A stretch of 64,000 nt of DNA from positions 144,183-208,182 of the forward strand of contig CAZGVO010000007.1 in assembly GCA_964529175.1 (NCBI GenBank), in the 5' to 3' direction. The DNA comes from JAAFJM01 sp964529175 (GTDB lineage: Bacteria; Bacteroidota; Bacteroidia; UKL13-3). Below are positions 1 to 8,701 of the stretch, piece after piece (within the stretch, counting starts at the first letter, position 1; each line of letters starts with the position of its first letter). Made by a program: the position numbers and the translations under genes. The notes under the pieces were generated by a model, which worked only from the letters and a program-made list of their open reading frames with translations, was not told where the DNA came from and did not search any database.

Positions 1-1039
1 TCTGGGAAGGTTTTGTGTTTTCAATTAGAAAAACATATTCTTCGTAATTAAGAAATGAAACATGACTTTTCATATTCTTCCACGAAGTGTAATACAAACC
101 CTTTCTATGATTTTCATTTATTCTGTTATCACCTAATTCAATTTTATTTGTTTGGCAATAAAATGAAGAGCCACCATATTTATTGAATTTAACTTCGATT
201 CCGTTTTCATCATCAAATGTTACTCCTCTTGCCCAGTTTAAGCATATAACCTCCTTGTTGTAGTCATCCTTATTACCGTAGGAATAAATGTTGTTCCTGT
301 ATTTTTTATAAGAAGAATCAAATGGTTTTTGATTTAGTTGGATATGAATTAACAAAAGAGGTTGCCCCACGAAATAACCTTCATTGACTGTGTTGAAATC
401 AATATTTTGCAATGTGTCAGAACATATAAAAGTCATTAGCCGAGTTGAATTTATTCTGTTCTCAATCACATAAAAAATACTCCCTTGAATAAAATTATCT
501 CTTTCCCAAATTTCAGCTGAGTTGCATGTTTTGAATTGAACAATAATTACATCTTTGACTTCATTGTCTGTGTTTTTTGTTTTAAGCAGAAAACAAACAG
601 GGTCAAAGAATTTGTTCTCATTTAGTTTTTGTTGAACAAGAGTCTCATCATAAATCCAAACAACATTAATATGACGTTCAGTAAGATCTTTAAATTCTTT
701 GGGCTTGATAGATTGGCATCCAACTACCCAAATATTGTTTTCAGATGGAAGTTTATTTCTTAAGATAAATTGTTCAATATTTATCCAAGGACAAGAATAC
801 TCTGGTGTAATTGCCAAATCAACATTCTCTTCAATAGCTTTATCAATAAATAAATCGAACTTGGCGTTAGCCAAGCTTTCATCTGCTATTCTTATTCCTT
901 CTGTGTCATACTCAATTTTACCAACCAACTGCATGAGAATGGTTTTATATAGTTCATGGTCTTGCCTCAAACATTTTAAATCGGGTTTGCAAAGTGTTCG
1001 TCCGTTTTCGTTCCAAAAGTTACTTTTAATATCAAGCAT
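1..1039 (-). CDS. Nitrilase-fold (carbon-nitrogen hydrolase-like) protein, 3' end missing
   Basis: The reading frame is open on the minus strand from an ATG at 1039 to the left edge, at least 346 codons with no stop, so the C-terminus lies outside the window. Two segments recall the nitrilase superfamily: a probable catalytic Glu80 in ITPEYSCPW after a predicted helix, and Cys206 in MTFICSD, the usual spot for the nucleophile. A lysine in VQFKTC could be the third member of the Glu-Lys-Cys triad. It is transcribed in the same direction as the Wadjet operon, 270 bp downstream of jetD. Nitrilase domains are known in defence proteins such as the DRT type 1 reverse transcriptase. Function and substrate are not known, and the family call is moderate because only motifs support it. 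Confidence 0.6.
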   Translation of the reverse strand, partial: MLDIKSNFWNENGRTLCKPDLKCLRQDHELYKTILMQLVGKIEYDTEGIRIADESLANAKFDLFIDKAIEENVDLAITPEYSCPWINIEQFILRNKLPSENNIWVVGCQSIKPKEFKDLTERHINVVWIYDETLVQQKLNENKFFDPVCFLLKTKNTDNEVKDVIIVQFKTCNSAEIWERDNFIQGSIFYVIENRINSTRLMTFICSDTLQNIDFNTVNEGYFVGQPLLLIHIQLNQKPFDSSYKKYRNNIYSYGNKDDYNKEVICLNWARGVTFDDENGIEVKFNKYGGSSFYCQTNKIELGDNRINENHRKGLYYTSWKNMKSHVSFLNYEEYVFLIENTKPSQ

Positions 1040-1309
1040 TTAATAATGTAGTTTAATTTATCGAAAATAATTATAAAGATTAAGGTTGCTGTTTTTAAAA
1101 AAGCGTGGGTGAAAACAATCTTTCATTTTTATAGCGTAGTCTTTTTTGTAGGCAGCAAAATAAATAAAACACCGATGGGTGTGAGAAAAAAATTCAATTT
1201 CTTTCTAGGTGGCATAAAAAACACACCCTTAAAAAAATTGCTTTCAGTGTTGGCCTATAAGTTTTAAAGAATGTATTTTTTTGTGTGGTGCCTTTTTCTT
1301 TTTCATTGT

Positions 1310-2500
1310 CTATAATATATCATAAATTTTGTCAATCTGTTTCAATGCATATTCTTGACTAATTTTTTCCTGTTCAAGTCGAATTGTGTTTATGTTGTCA
1401 GCTCTTACAAACTGAAAAAGTTCTTGTTCGTCTGAAGTAAGATTCGGTAAACTGCTTTCATGTATCGGTTCGCCTTTGTCCCAATCATCTTTGAAAGTAT
1501 TTATCGTTTCAAAGTCCATCATTATTGACTTTGTGTTTGAAAAGTAACCTCTGATTTGAGAAAGAATTTTCAAACCATGTGTATCAATGTCCCCCCAGTA
1601 AAATATTTCTTTGTCAGCAAGCCACAATGCATTTTTCAATTTGTTCACACTAAAACCGCTTCCAAAAATTCCGATTGTGTTTTCCATCTGTGGAAGGGTC
1701 AAAAAGTTCATCAAGTTTGAATAGTTGGTTTTGTTTTCAAAAACAAAAACTTTATAGCATGGAATTTGTAAACTGCAAAATTCCTCTTCTGTTACTTCAA
1801 TGTCTGTTAAGCCTGAAAGATGTCTATCTGAAATCTTTTTGTCCAAAACTCTAACTCTAATTTGACTTTGATTGTATTTAAGCCCAAACCGCTTTTCAAA
1901 TTCTTTTGTCGTTGTAAATTCTTCGTTAATGCTTTCAACAGGCAAGATAACATTAAGTAAGTCAAGTAAAATGCCTTTGTTATTCTCAATAAATTTTGTG
2001 TGAACATTAACAGGTAATTCTCTAATGTAAAGATTTGGTTTAGGGTTATTTTTGAAGTAAACGCAAACATTTAAAATTGAATTCCAATTTTGGTTGTTGT
2101 CAATTACTTTCTTCGGATACTTTTTTATTGTATCAATTAAGACAGGAAACACTGAAAGTATTTTGTTTACATTTGCTTTAAAAATTTCTGCTTCTTTTTC
2201 CTTATGCAAAAACTTCAAGAAGTCATTTTCAGATTGAAAACTAATCTCTTCTGGCAAACTCTGAACTCCATGCTTCCTTGTGTTTACCTGTTTATATTTA
2301 ATAGTGTAACCAAAGTTTTTTATGTCCTTTGAATGTTGAATGACTTCCGTTAGCTCAATTCTCATTTCATTGAAGTCATTTGAAACAGATTTGTCTGAAC
2401 GAATAGTTTTTGGAAAAAATGCCTCCCCAGAAATTATTGATTTCAGATATTCAGAATAAAGATTTTCTGACTTCTTTTTTATTTCAGCTACTGTAATCAC
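1310..2500 (-). CDS. jetD: Wadjet subunit JetD, TOPRIM-type nuclease (DUF3322/DUF2220)
   Basis: 396 residues. JetD is the nuclease subunit of Wadjet, which cuts circular plasmid DNA after the JetABC condensin has extruded it. The C-terminal half carries the TOPRIM acidic motif YWGDIDTHG (Asp304 and Asp306), preceded by an IGIFGSGF strand and followed by SIMMDFET, as in known JetD proteins. The N-terminal part matches the DUF3322 arm in length and position. Its start overlaps the end of jetC by 17 bp, so translation is probably coupled. It is the last gene of the jetABCD set and looks intact. Confidence 0.9.
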   Translation of the reverse strand: MITVAEIKKKSENLYSEYLKSIISGEAFFPKTIRSDKSVSNDFNEMRIELTEVIQHSKDIKNFGYTIKYKQVNTRKHGVQSLPEEISFQSENDFLKFLHKEKEAEIFKANVNKILSVFPVLIDTIKKYPKKVIDNNQNWNSILNVCVYFKNNPKPNLYIRELPVNVHTKFIENNKGILLDLLNVILPVESINEEFTTTKEFEKRFGLKYNQSQIRVRVLDKKISDRHLSGLTDIEVTEEEFCSLQIPCYKVFVFENKTNYSNLMNFLTLPQMENTIGIFGSGFSVNKLKNALWLADKEIFYWGDIDTHGLKILSQIRGYFSNTKSIMMDFETINTFKDDWDKGEPIHESSLPNLTSDEQELFQFVRADNINTIRLEQEKISQEYALKQIDKIYDIL

Positions 2501-5500
2501 TGTTTGTTAAAGTTTTTTCTATAATTATTTTTTTCGCTTGTTCAATAGACGTATCAAAAATTCTTGAATTGCGGTTGTTTACTCTATGAACAATGTGAAC
2601 TCCTGAAATGTATGGTTCTGCAATTTGAATTTTGTCGTCAGGTGTAACCAACAACATTTGAAGATTCAGTTTCTTTGTTAAATCCATTAAGTAATCGGCT
2701 TTTTCTTCGTCCTGCTTTGCAAATGCTTCGTCAACACAAATGAAACGGAATGAATTTGAATTCATTCCATCTTTTAAAATCCCATATTGGTAAGCAATAG
2801 CAGCACCCATAATCGTGTATGTAATTTGTGCCTGCTCACCCGAGGAAAGTTTTCCTGTGTTGTCGTAAATCTTTGGCGGTCGTTTTAAATCTTCTCTGTA
2901 AAATTCTTTTGCTAAAAATCGTAACCAGTTTCTTACATCTGTTACATACTTTCTCCAATCCTCTTTGGCTGTAAGATTATCAATGAGGTCTTTAATTTTG
3001 AAGAAACTTGTTTCTAAAATTTGATCGTCTTTTGTTTTTTCGTATTCCGAAATATCTGGTTTCCAATCAATCAAACTTGTTCTGAATTTATCTAACTCAT
3101 CATTGCTATTTCTAACTCCAAAAAGTTGGATAAAAGTTTTTGGATTTTTTTTGAAGTCAATATTTTTTAATGATTCATTCAAAGCATCAATGCTGTCTCG
3201 TATTTGTTCTTCTTGGCTGTCAAGTAAAGTTTTGAAGTCAGCCATCTTGCTAATCATATCCTCATTCAAATATTTTTTGAATTTAGCTTTGAGTTCAATT
3301 AGTTCTTCTCTTTCAATCCTGTCATGAATCTCAATATAGTCGTCAGCATAAATAATTTCCTCTCCAAGTTTGTGCGTGTCAGAAGTCCAATCCTTAAATT
3401 CCTGCATAACCGCATCATCAGGTCTCTTAAAATTTTTCATTGCAGATTGCAAAGCCAATTCAATCGTTCTTTGTTTTTTAGTTTCTTCTAGGCTTCCGTT
3501 AATTATAGCTTCAGAGATAATTTTTCTCTTGGTTTCAAGATTCTCAAAACTTAATCCTTTTAATTCCTTCTTAAATTTTTCTTCAAACGCATCGAACATT
3601 TCAGTGAAATCAATTTCGGTGAAGTCTTTTAAAAAAGTTGTGCATTCTGTTTGTTGCTTTTGCATAGATTTAACTAAAGTATTTTTAGTAGTTCTTTCTT
3701 CAATTAAAGTAACCTTGCTCTTGTCTTTTTCCTCAATAACTTCTTGCAATTCTTTCAGTTGATTTTTCAGCCCTTGAATGTTTGTGTTATCTTTTTCTAA
3801 CTCATTTTTTTTTATTTGCTGAACTTGAATAGCATTTGAAACGGTTTTCCAATCAATGTCAGAATAACTTTCAAAACCAATGAATGTTTTTATACTATCT
3901 TTTTCTTCTTCCAATCTCTTTTCCCTCTTCACCAGTTTAGCAACTTCTTCTTTCTTGTCTTTAACCAATATAGCCAACTTTCTTAATGCTTCACGAGTAA
4001 TTTCCTTTTTCTCCTTGTTGTCCCAACCTAAAACGTAATTTTCTTTTGATAAGGTTTTAGGTCTGTCGTCTTTCTCGTGTCGTGTCCCGTTTTTGGTAAG
4101 TCCGTTTATTGTTAAGGCTTTGTTGTATGTCGGCAAATCGTTTTTAGTTGTGCATATGTAATTGAAATTTGTTCTAATTTGGTTTTCTATCCAATCAGAA
4201 TATTCAGATTGTCTTTTGATTTCAATTTTTGAAAGAATGCTTTCTCTTTCCTTTGACAACATTGAATTTACAAAAGTTTCTCCGTTGAATCTTTCGTAAA
4301 TTATTTTGCCTTTCAAATTATTTTCATTCACATACTCATTCACTTCTTTGTAATATTTTTCTGGAACAATTAAGCGTAATGCAAAACTGTGTAATACTTT
4401 TTCAATTGCCATTTCCCAATCTTTTTCATTGGGCAAAACCTGTATCAATTCTCCTATGAATGGAATTTCCTTTTCAGTTGCTCCAGTATATAAAAGAATT
4501 TCATGCCTTATATCTGAAACCCTGCCAGTAATGTTGTTCTTCTGTTTTAACAATCTATCAAGGTCTGCTTGCTTATCGTTGTATTGAGTTTCGAGATTGT
4601 TCTTTTCATTTAGAAGTCCTGCCCACTTTATTTTTATTCCGGTTTCAGAATGGTTTAATTCCTCAACTATATCTTTTTGTCGTGTTATTGCTTTTTGAAT
4701 TTGTTCAATGAATAAGGATTCGTCAGGGCTTTCTGCAAAATTTATTTCAACTGCTGACTTGTTGTATTTATTTAGGTTAATCTCTTTAGCAGTTTTTGAT
4801 TTCTCTAAAGTTTCAATCTCTTTTTTGATTAACTTGATTTGTTGTTCTACTTCATTGTTCTCAATGTTGATCCTCAATTCAACTTCCTCGTCTTGTGCTT
4901 TCTTAATTTCAATAGTTAGATTTTCTTCTTTGTGTAAAATGTTTTTGAGTAATAAATTTTCTCTTTCAATTTCATTAACTAAAAACTCTTTTTTGTGTTG
5001 AAAGAAATAAACTGGAAGAGTTTCTTTTAAATCGGAAAGTTGTTTCAATTCTTCTTTGGTTTTCTCTAATTCCTCCGACTTTGCTTTTACTGGCTTCAAA
5101 AGTTCCAACTGTATTTCTGCCTTTTGCATTTCTCTGTGTGCATCTAAAAGTTTATGGAAGTTGCTTCGTAGGTTTTGAAAGTCATCTTCAATCCTGCTTT
5201 CTTCCAACATATTTTCTCTTACGAATTGGTCTAAACTTCCCAAAACCTTTAATCTCATTGTTTGGTCAAACAAGGTAAGAGCTTTTGGTGAACGCATACC
5301 AAAAACTTTGAGTAAAGCATCAGCATATTTTGCAGGTCCATCAAAAGGCAAAATGATTTCTTTTGTTCCTTGCTTTGGATATTTTTTCTGCAAGCGTTTT
5401 AGCCAATCTCCTTTAGGATCAAATGGTTTTATGTCGTCTTCAATGTTTAATTTCTTGAATGCAATTATGTATTTGCGTTTCATTTCTGTTCCCGAAAACC

Positions 5501-5894
5501 ATCTTGCCTGAATGAGTGTTATAAATTTATCTTCATTTTTAAAAGTTGCAAGTAGAATTGAAAACGCTTTTGATTTGTCGTCTCTTAACTTTTGAATTAG
5601 TCTACCTGTTTCCGTTTCTATATCACCGTATTCTCCTTGCACATAACTTTCTTCAGTTCGCTGATGTTCGTAAAATCTCAATCGTTTCTCTGGTACAATT
5701 AAAGTTAGCAAGCCCTGAATGAAAGTTGTTTTTCCTGAACCGTTTGCACCAGTAATTAAAGTTGTGTTTCCATTTGGAGAAATTGAAAAAATTTGTTTGT
5801 CAAAAGTTCCCCAGTTATAAGCTTGGTAATACTCAAGGCGATAACCAGCTTCTGCTGATTTGGTTGTGAAAGCATTATATTGCATCTTGTTCAA
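2484..5894 (-). CDS. jetC: Wadjet subunit JetC, MukB/SMC-like ATPase
   Basis: 1,136 residues, the motor of the Wadjet loop extruder. The Walker A motif GANGSGKT lies at 49-56. The ABC signature KLSSGEQ and the Walker B segment FICVDEAF lie in the last 150 residues. Between them are two long Lys/Glu-rich coiled-coil arms around a globular hinge-like region near residues 470-600. This is the MukB-type head, coil, hinge, coil, head layout in one chain. It overlaps jetB by 20 bp upstream and jetD by 17 bp downstream. No frameshift or missing ATPase motif is seen. An in-frame ATG three codons in is an alternative start. Confidence 0.93.
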   Translation of the reverse strand: MNKMQYNAFTTKSAEAGYRLEYYQAYNWGTFDKQIFSISPNGNTTLITGANGSGKTTFIQGLLTLIVPEKRLRFYEHQRTEESYVQGEYGDIETETGRLIQKLRDDKSKAFSILLATFKNEDKFITLIQARWFSGTEMKRKYIIAFKKLNIEDDIKPFDPKGDWLKRLQKKYPKQGTKEIILPFDGPAKYADALLKVFGMRSPKALTLFDQTMRLKVLGSLDQFVRENMLEESRIEDDFQNLRSNFHKLLDAHREMQKAEIQLELLKPVKAKSEELEKTKEELKQLSDLKETLPVYFFQHKKEFLVNEIERENLLLKNILHKEENLTIEIKKAQDEEVELRINIENNEVEQQIKLIKKEIETLEKSKTAKEINLNKYNKSAVEINFAESPDESLFIEQIQKAITRQKDIVEELNHSETGIKIKWAGLLNEKNNLETQYNDKQADLDRLLKQKNNITGRVSDIRHEILLYTGATEKEIPFIGELIQVLPNEKDWEMAIEKVLHSFALRLIVPEKYYKEVNEYVNENNLKGKIIYERFNGETFVNSMLSKERESILSKIEIKRQSEYSDWIENQIRTNFNYICTTKNDLPTYNKALTINGLTKNGTRHEKDDRPKTLSKENYVLGWDNKEKKEITREALRKLAILVKDKKEEVAKLVKREKRLEEEKDSIKTFIGFESYSDIDWKTVSNAIQVQQIKKNELEKDNTNIQGLKNQLKELQEVIEEKDKSKVTLIEERTTKNTLVKSMQKQQTECTTFLKDFTEIDFTEMFDAFEEKFKKELKGLSFENLETKRKIISEAIINGSLEETKKQRTIELALQSAMKNFKRPDDAVMQEFKDWTSDTHKLGEEIIYADDYIEIHDRIEREELIELKAKFKKYLNEDMISKMADFKTLLDSQEEQIRDSIDALNESLKNIDFKKNPKTFIQLFGVRNSNDELDKFRTSLIDWKPDISEYEKTKDDQILETSFFKIKDLIDNLTAKEDWRKYVTDVRNWLRFLAKEFYREDLKRPPKIYDNTGKLSSGEQAQITYTIMGAAIAYQYGILKDGMNSNSFRFICVDEAFAKQDEEKADYLMDLTKKLNLQMLLVTPDDKIQIAEPYISGVHIVHRVNNRNSRIFDTSIEQAKKIIIEKTLTNSDYSS

Positions 5895-6453
5895 GTTTCT
5901 TTTTAAAGTCCTCTAAAACATCATTGGTAATCTTAGCTTTGATAATTCTTCTTACTTCATATCTTGTTTCATCCTTCGAATTGTATGTTCCTGGAAGAAC
6001 CTTTAAAAATCCAATTTCAACAATTGATTCAATGTAAGAATCAAACTTTGAAAGCATCTTAACCTTGTTCGCTTTCTCTTTGAAAAATAATTCAATATTT
6101 TCCTTCAACTGTTTTTGAGTTATATAAAGGTTTCGTTGGTCAACATTGTTGATTTCAAAATCATCTAACATCTCACGAAGGAAAACACAAATCAAAGATG
6201 TTTCATATTTTAAAGGAGTTCTTCTAACAAGTCCGATTGTATTTTTCTCCTCGTCAATTTCAATTTGTTTCAAATAAGCATAACCGTCTTTTTTTTCAAC
6301 GATTAAATCAATAGCAATTTTTTCAAAGTATTGAGTAATCGGAATTTGATATTGCAACAAGTCATTCCAAACTTTTTCATTTTCGGAATAGAGCGTTCCA
6401 TTTAAGAGTTTCACTATTACTGGAGCATATGGTTCGTGTTTCTGTGTTGCCAT
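5875..6453 (-). CDS. jetB: Wadjet subunit JetB, MukE-like (DUF4194)
   Basis: 192 residues. JetB is the MukE-like winged-helix (kite) subunit that, with JetA, bridges the JetC heads. Length, the N-terminal run YAPVIVKLLNGTLY and the helical, lysine-rich C-terminus fit DUF4194. The ATG shares a base with the jetA stop (TAATG junction at 6453) and the 3' end overlaps jetC by 20 bp. Assignment rests on gene order and size as much as on sequence, because kite proteins diverge strongly. Confidence 0.88.
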   Translation of the reverse strand: MATQKHEPYAPVIVKLLNGTLYSENEKVWNDLLQYQIPITQYFEKIAIDLIVEKKDGYAYLKQIEIDEEKNTIGLVRRTPLKYETSLICVFLREMLDDFEINNVDQRNLYITQKQLKENIELFFKEKANKVKMLSKFDSYIESIVEIGFLKVLPGTYNSKDETRYEVRRIIKAKITNDVLEDFKKKLEQDAI

Positions 6454-7919
6454 TATTTGCTAAATATTACTTGTGGTGCTTTCAAATATTTTTCGTTTTC
6501 AAAATCAAACTTTAAATACTCAGTTTCATTTTCGTTTATGTAAAACTTGTCGGTCGTTTGAACCAAAGAAAAATATCCTAACACTTCCGCAAGTCCTTTA
6601 CTTATTGGATATTCATTCAAAACTTCACTCAGTGCAACTTGGCTTTTTTCATTGAGCAATGTTTCAATGTTTTTCAATAATTCTTTTTTGTTTATGTGTT
6701 TTATGTCAATCAATTTGTTCAAAGCATCAATATCAAGTTCATTGCTTGCTGACTTTGGTTGTTCGTCAAACTGCGATATGATTTGTTCTTCGCCTAACTT
6801 TTTTTCCATTGGCAAATTAATTATTGCATCACCTTCAATTGTAATATAGGATTCAAGAGAAGATTTTTTGCCAAGTAATTGCAAAGCAAGATTGCGAATA
6901 GTGTTTATTGTCTCTTTTGCTTTTTTTCGGTCTTCTAAATTTTTCTCGGCAATTACTCTTGTTAATTTGTCTGCAAGCAAATTGTTTGAATCAAAAACCT
7001 TTCTGCCTGATAAATGCAAAACAGTTTTTGCTTTTCGCAAAAACTTTTCGCTGTATTCAATTCCTCTATCATCAAGTATTTTATAAACATCATTCACAAG
7101 CATTTTCAACTCTTCTTGGCTCAAATCATCAAGCAAAAAAGTCCAAAAGGCATAAAAACTTTTTCCTTGTTCTGTTTGCCTTAACTCGTCCAAAGAATCA
7201 AAAGTGTATTGCAGAATTTTTCCTTTTGAAAGTGATTTGTCAGATTGCTTTTCGTAAATGTTTCTTACAATATCTTTAAAGTTTTCTTCAACTTCTCTGA
7301 AATCACCAATCAATTCATTTGTCAGTTTGGTTACTTCATCAAACCTTGATTTGATTTGATAATTTTCATATGTTTTTACAGTTTGTTCTCTTTGAATGGT
7401 TCTTATTTCATCTTCAATTTTTTCCTTTTGCTTTTTTAATTCCTCAATTTTTTTTGCAGGGTCTTCAATGCTGTTGTCAATTAGCTCTTTCAGTTTGTTG
7501 AAAATGTCTTTGAACTTTGATTCTGTTCCAACCAGTTTTCGGTCTTTTAAAAGTTCAACTATCTGCAAAACTTTTGAAGTGTGCTTCGTTGGCACATTCA
7601 TTATTTCCTTTGTGCTTTCGTCTGTGTAGTTGCTTAAATATCTGTTGTCCTCATTAGTCCACTGTTCAATATATTTTCTTGCCTTGTCAATGGAATCCAT
7701 ATTAAAACTGCTCAACTCTAAATCTTCTTCGTCTTGATAATTTAATTCGTCAAGATAGTCTGCAAGTTTTTGAACTAACATTGAATTGGAAATTGGTTGC
7801 TCGTTGTTTTCTCTGAACTGATTATGTAGAAAAGAAATGGTCATAGCTGCATTCGTAGAACGCAGCATTTTCACCGTAGGTGAATTCTTGACTATATTTT
7901 TTACTTGTTCGTACTTCAT
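6453..7919 (-). CDS. jetA: Wadjet subunit JetA, MukF-like kleisin (DUF3375)
   Basis: 488 residues. JetA is the kleisin-like subunit of the Wadjet condensin. The N-terminus (VKMLRSTNAAMTISFLHNQF) is typical of DUF3375. A central coiled coil around residues 160-190 (repeated KKQKEKIEDEIR-type heptads) and a C-terminal winged-helix-like part follow. It opens the jetABCD block. A 59-bp gap separates it from the Mrr-like gene upstream on the same strand, so the ParB-like and Mrr-like genes could share its transcript. No independent promoter was recognised in that gap. Confidence 0.9.
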   Translation of the reverse strand: MKYEQVKNIVKNSPTVKMLRSTNAAMTISFLHNQFRENNEQPISNSMLVQKLADYLDELNYQDEEDLELSSFNMDSIDKARKYIEQWTNEDNRYLSNYTDESTKEIMNVPTKHTSKVLQIVELLKDRKLVGTESKFKDIFNKLKELIDNSIEDPAKKIEELKKQKEKIEDEIRTIQREQTVKTYENYQIKSRFDEVTKLTNELIGDFREVEENFKDIVRNIYEKQSDKSLSKGKILQYTFDSLDELRQTEQGKSFYAFWTFLLDDLSQEELKMLVNDVYKILDDRGIEYSEKFLRKAKTVLHLSGRKVFDSNNLLADKLTRVIAEKNLEDRKKAKETINTIRNLALQLLGKKSSLESYITIEGDAIINLPMEKKLGEEQIISQFDEQPKSASNELDIDALNKLIDIKHINKKELLKNIETLLNEKSQVALSEVLNEYPISKGLAEVLGYFSLVQTTDKFYINENETEYLKFDFENEKYLKAPQVIFSK

Positions 7920-7978
7920 CTTTTCTTATAACAAAAATAGGAAACCAAGTTAGGAAAATAGATTTTCCATTTGTTGAT

Positions 7979-8701
7979 TTAGCTTACTAACTTTTTTATT
8001 ATTTCTGATTTTGCACTTAATATTTCTTGATGTAAATAAATAAGGTTTGCTAATTGGAAACCTGTTAACCCGATAAATCCGTTTTCCTTCATTTCATTTA
8101 CGGCATTAGTAGCATAGTCAGAAGTAGTAAAAAACATAAATAATTGTGAAGGATGAACATGGTTTCGTTTTTTACTATTTGCAAATGCAACAAAAGATTT
8201 AATGTCATAAATGCCCACATTACCTGTGTATTTTTTAGATTGTCCGTAAACATCAACAAAACCATAAGTTAATTTAGAATTTGTTGACTTGATTGGCAGT
8301 TTGCCTTCAAAATCTAAACCACCATCTGCTGTAGCTTGCGTAACTTTTACATCAACTGCCCCAAAACAAATTTCAAGAATGTCACCTGAAATATTTTCAA
8401 AATCTCTCCAATCCATTTGCAACATATTGGAATGAAGTTTTTTTACAATAAAATAATCTCCATTGATTTTTACAATGTCTTTAGAAGCAAAAGAAAAAAT
8501 ATAAGGAGTATTAAAGGCGATGGCATTTTGGATTGATTTGTTTACAAACTCAACAAAGTTTAAGATGTTGCTTTGTGCGTATTCGGCAGATTTAAAACGG
8601 TTGTGTCCTTGCTTCTGGAAATATGCAGTCAAACACTTTTCAGTATCAACCTTTTCGTTAATGTCGTTTGCAAATAATATTTCAAAAACACTATTATCCA
8701 T
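7979..8701 (-). CDS. Mrr-like restriction endonuclease (PD-(D/E)XK)
   Basis: 240 residues. Residues 95-170 carry a clear Mrr-type catalytic core: Glu110 in a helix (SGDILEICFG), the DGGLDFEG motif at 126-133 with Asp130, and QSK at 154-156 preceded by a hydrophobic strand. This pattern is typical of type IV and Mrr-like nucleases. The N-terminal 90 residues may recognise DNA or a partner. Its ATG lies inside the last codons of the ParB-like gene (8-bp overlap), so the two proteins are probably made together. jetA follows after 59 bp. The target is unknown; it could restrict modified DNA or act with Wadjet. Confidence 0.8.
   Translation of the reverse strand: MDNSVFEILFANDINEKVDTEKCLTAYFQKQGHNRFKSAEYAQSNILNFVEFVNKSIQNAIAFNTPYIFSFASKDIVKINGDYFIVKKLHSNMLQMDWRDFENISGDILEICFGAVDVKVTQATADGGLDFEGKLPIKSTNSKLTYGFVDVYGQSKKYTGNVGIYDIKSFVAFANSKKRNHVHPSQLFMFFTTSDYATNAVNEMKENGFIGLTGFQLANLIYLHQEILSAKSEIIKKLVS

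Noticed and set aside
699..1043. Plus-strand ORF of 114 codons
   Set aside because: It lies opposite the long minus-strand nitrilase-like frame, which has family motifs; the plus frame is Leu/Ser/Ile-rich shadow coding.
3103..7629. Several plus-strand ORFs of 60-130 codons opposite jetA-jetC
   Set aside because: They mirror coiled-coil Lys/Glu codons as Phe/Leu/Ser runs and have no domain, so they are antisense artefacts.
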